Positions 5,540 through 5,672 of a stretch of 5,672 nucleotides of DNA are shown one piece after another. Within the stretch, counting starts at the first letter, position 1. Each line of letters starts with the position of its first letter. The translations under genes and the position numbers were made by a program. The stretch spans positions 1-5,672 of the forward strand of contig JAUVQU010000155.1 of NCBI GenBank assembly GCA_030597965.1, written 5' to 3'. The DNA is from Cellvibrionaceae bacterium. GTDB lineage: Bacteria > Pseudomonadota > Gammaproteobacteria > Pseudomonadales > Cellvibrionaceae. The notes under the pieces were generated by a model. The model was not told the DNA's origin, did not search any database, and saw only the letters and a list, made by a program, of their open reading frames with translations.

Positions 5540-5563
5540 TTTAACTAATTTAACTAATTTAAG
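5537..5563 (+). repeat. 9-bp tandem repeat (3 units) spanning the hemA stop
   Basis: TAATTTAAC, TAATTTAAC and TAATTTAAG follow one another exactly, and the first TAA is the hemA stop codon. Because the period is a multiple of three, each unit gives another in-frame TAA (5537, 5546, 5555), and a fourth lies at 5567. The repeat fills most of the 34-bp spacer before prfA. Confidence 0.85.
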
Positions 5564-5573
5564 TTGTAATTAA

Positions 5574-5672
5574 ATGAAGGCTTCTATCCTAGAAAAACTG
5601 GATCTCCTGGAAGATCGCTATGGCGAGGTTGCCGCTTTGCTCAGTGATGCGGAAATTATTTCAAACCAAAAT
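5574..5672 (+). CDS. prfA: Peptide chain release factor 1, N-terminal fragment cut by window edge
   Basis: RF1 recognises UAA and UAG in the ribosomal A site and triggers peptide release. Only the first 33 residues are present of the ~360 usual for the family. The start MKASILEKLDLLEDRYGEV aligns well with E. coli RF1 (MKPSIVAKLEALHERHEEV, from memory), followed by ALLSDAEIISNQ, which matches the family's first helix. The codon-recognition and GGQ motifs lie beyond the window. The ATG is 34 bp after the hemA stop, in the conserved hemA-prfA order. The spacer is nearly pure A/T and holds no Shine-Dalgarno sequence and no visible promoter or terminator, so co-transcription with hemA is likely. 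Confidence 0.93.
   Translation, partial: MKASILEKLDLLEDRYGEVAALLSDAEIISNQN

Overview
This window is a housekeeping locus of a gammaproteobacterium. The evidence is the gene order prs / tRNA-Gln / ispE / lolB / TPR lipoprotein on the minus strand, divergent from hemA-prfA on the plus strand. From memory, this arrangement is known from Pseudomonas and relatives; E. coli keeps hemA-prfA divergent from lolB-ispE-prs but lacks the TPR gene. The proteins resemble their Pseudomonas and E. coli counterparts throughout. Base composition is moderate, near 50% G+C by eye. I would not name a genus. No mobile element, phage gene, CRISPR array or defence gene is visible.

Minus strand, in order of transcription: a divergent control region (3947-4222) carries a good sigma70-type promoter (TTTACA, 16 bp, TATACT). 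A TPR-repeat lipoprotein follows, then lolB 4 bp after its stop, then ispE overlapping the end of lolB. A tRNA-Gln(TTG) gene begins 4 bp after the ispE stop and is followed by a strong intrinsic terminator (641-673). Beyond that, a 180-bp spacer holds a probable -10 box and a clear ribosome binding site for prs. Its first 152 codons run off the left edge of the window.

Plus strand: hemA (glutamyl-tRNA reductase) is complete. After a 34-bp AT-rich spacer made largely of a 9-bp tandem repeat, the first 33 codons of prfA (release factor 1) run off the right edge.

The genes share a few core themes. HemA consumes Glu-tRNA for tetrapyrrole synthesis, and tRNA-Gln and RF1 also belong to translation. 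IspE makes isoprenoid precursors, LolB inserts lipoproteins in the outer membrane, and Prs makes PRPP for nucleotides. The TPR lipoprotein is likely a LolB client, but its function is not known to me.

I found no new multi-gene system. The observations most worth a second look are small. They are a run of four perfect inverted repeats in the leader of the TPR gene, two TGAC/GTCA dyads in the divergent control region, and a 9-bp repeat that supplies serial in-frame stops after hemA. There is also a short tandem duplication inside hemA, a U-U mismatch in the T stem of tRNA-Gln, and a lack of Shine-Dalgarno sequences at three starts.
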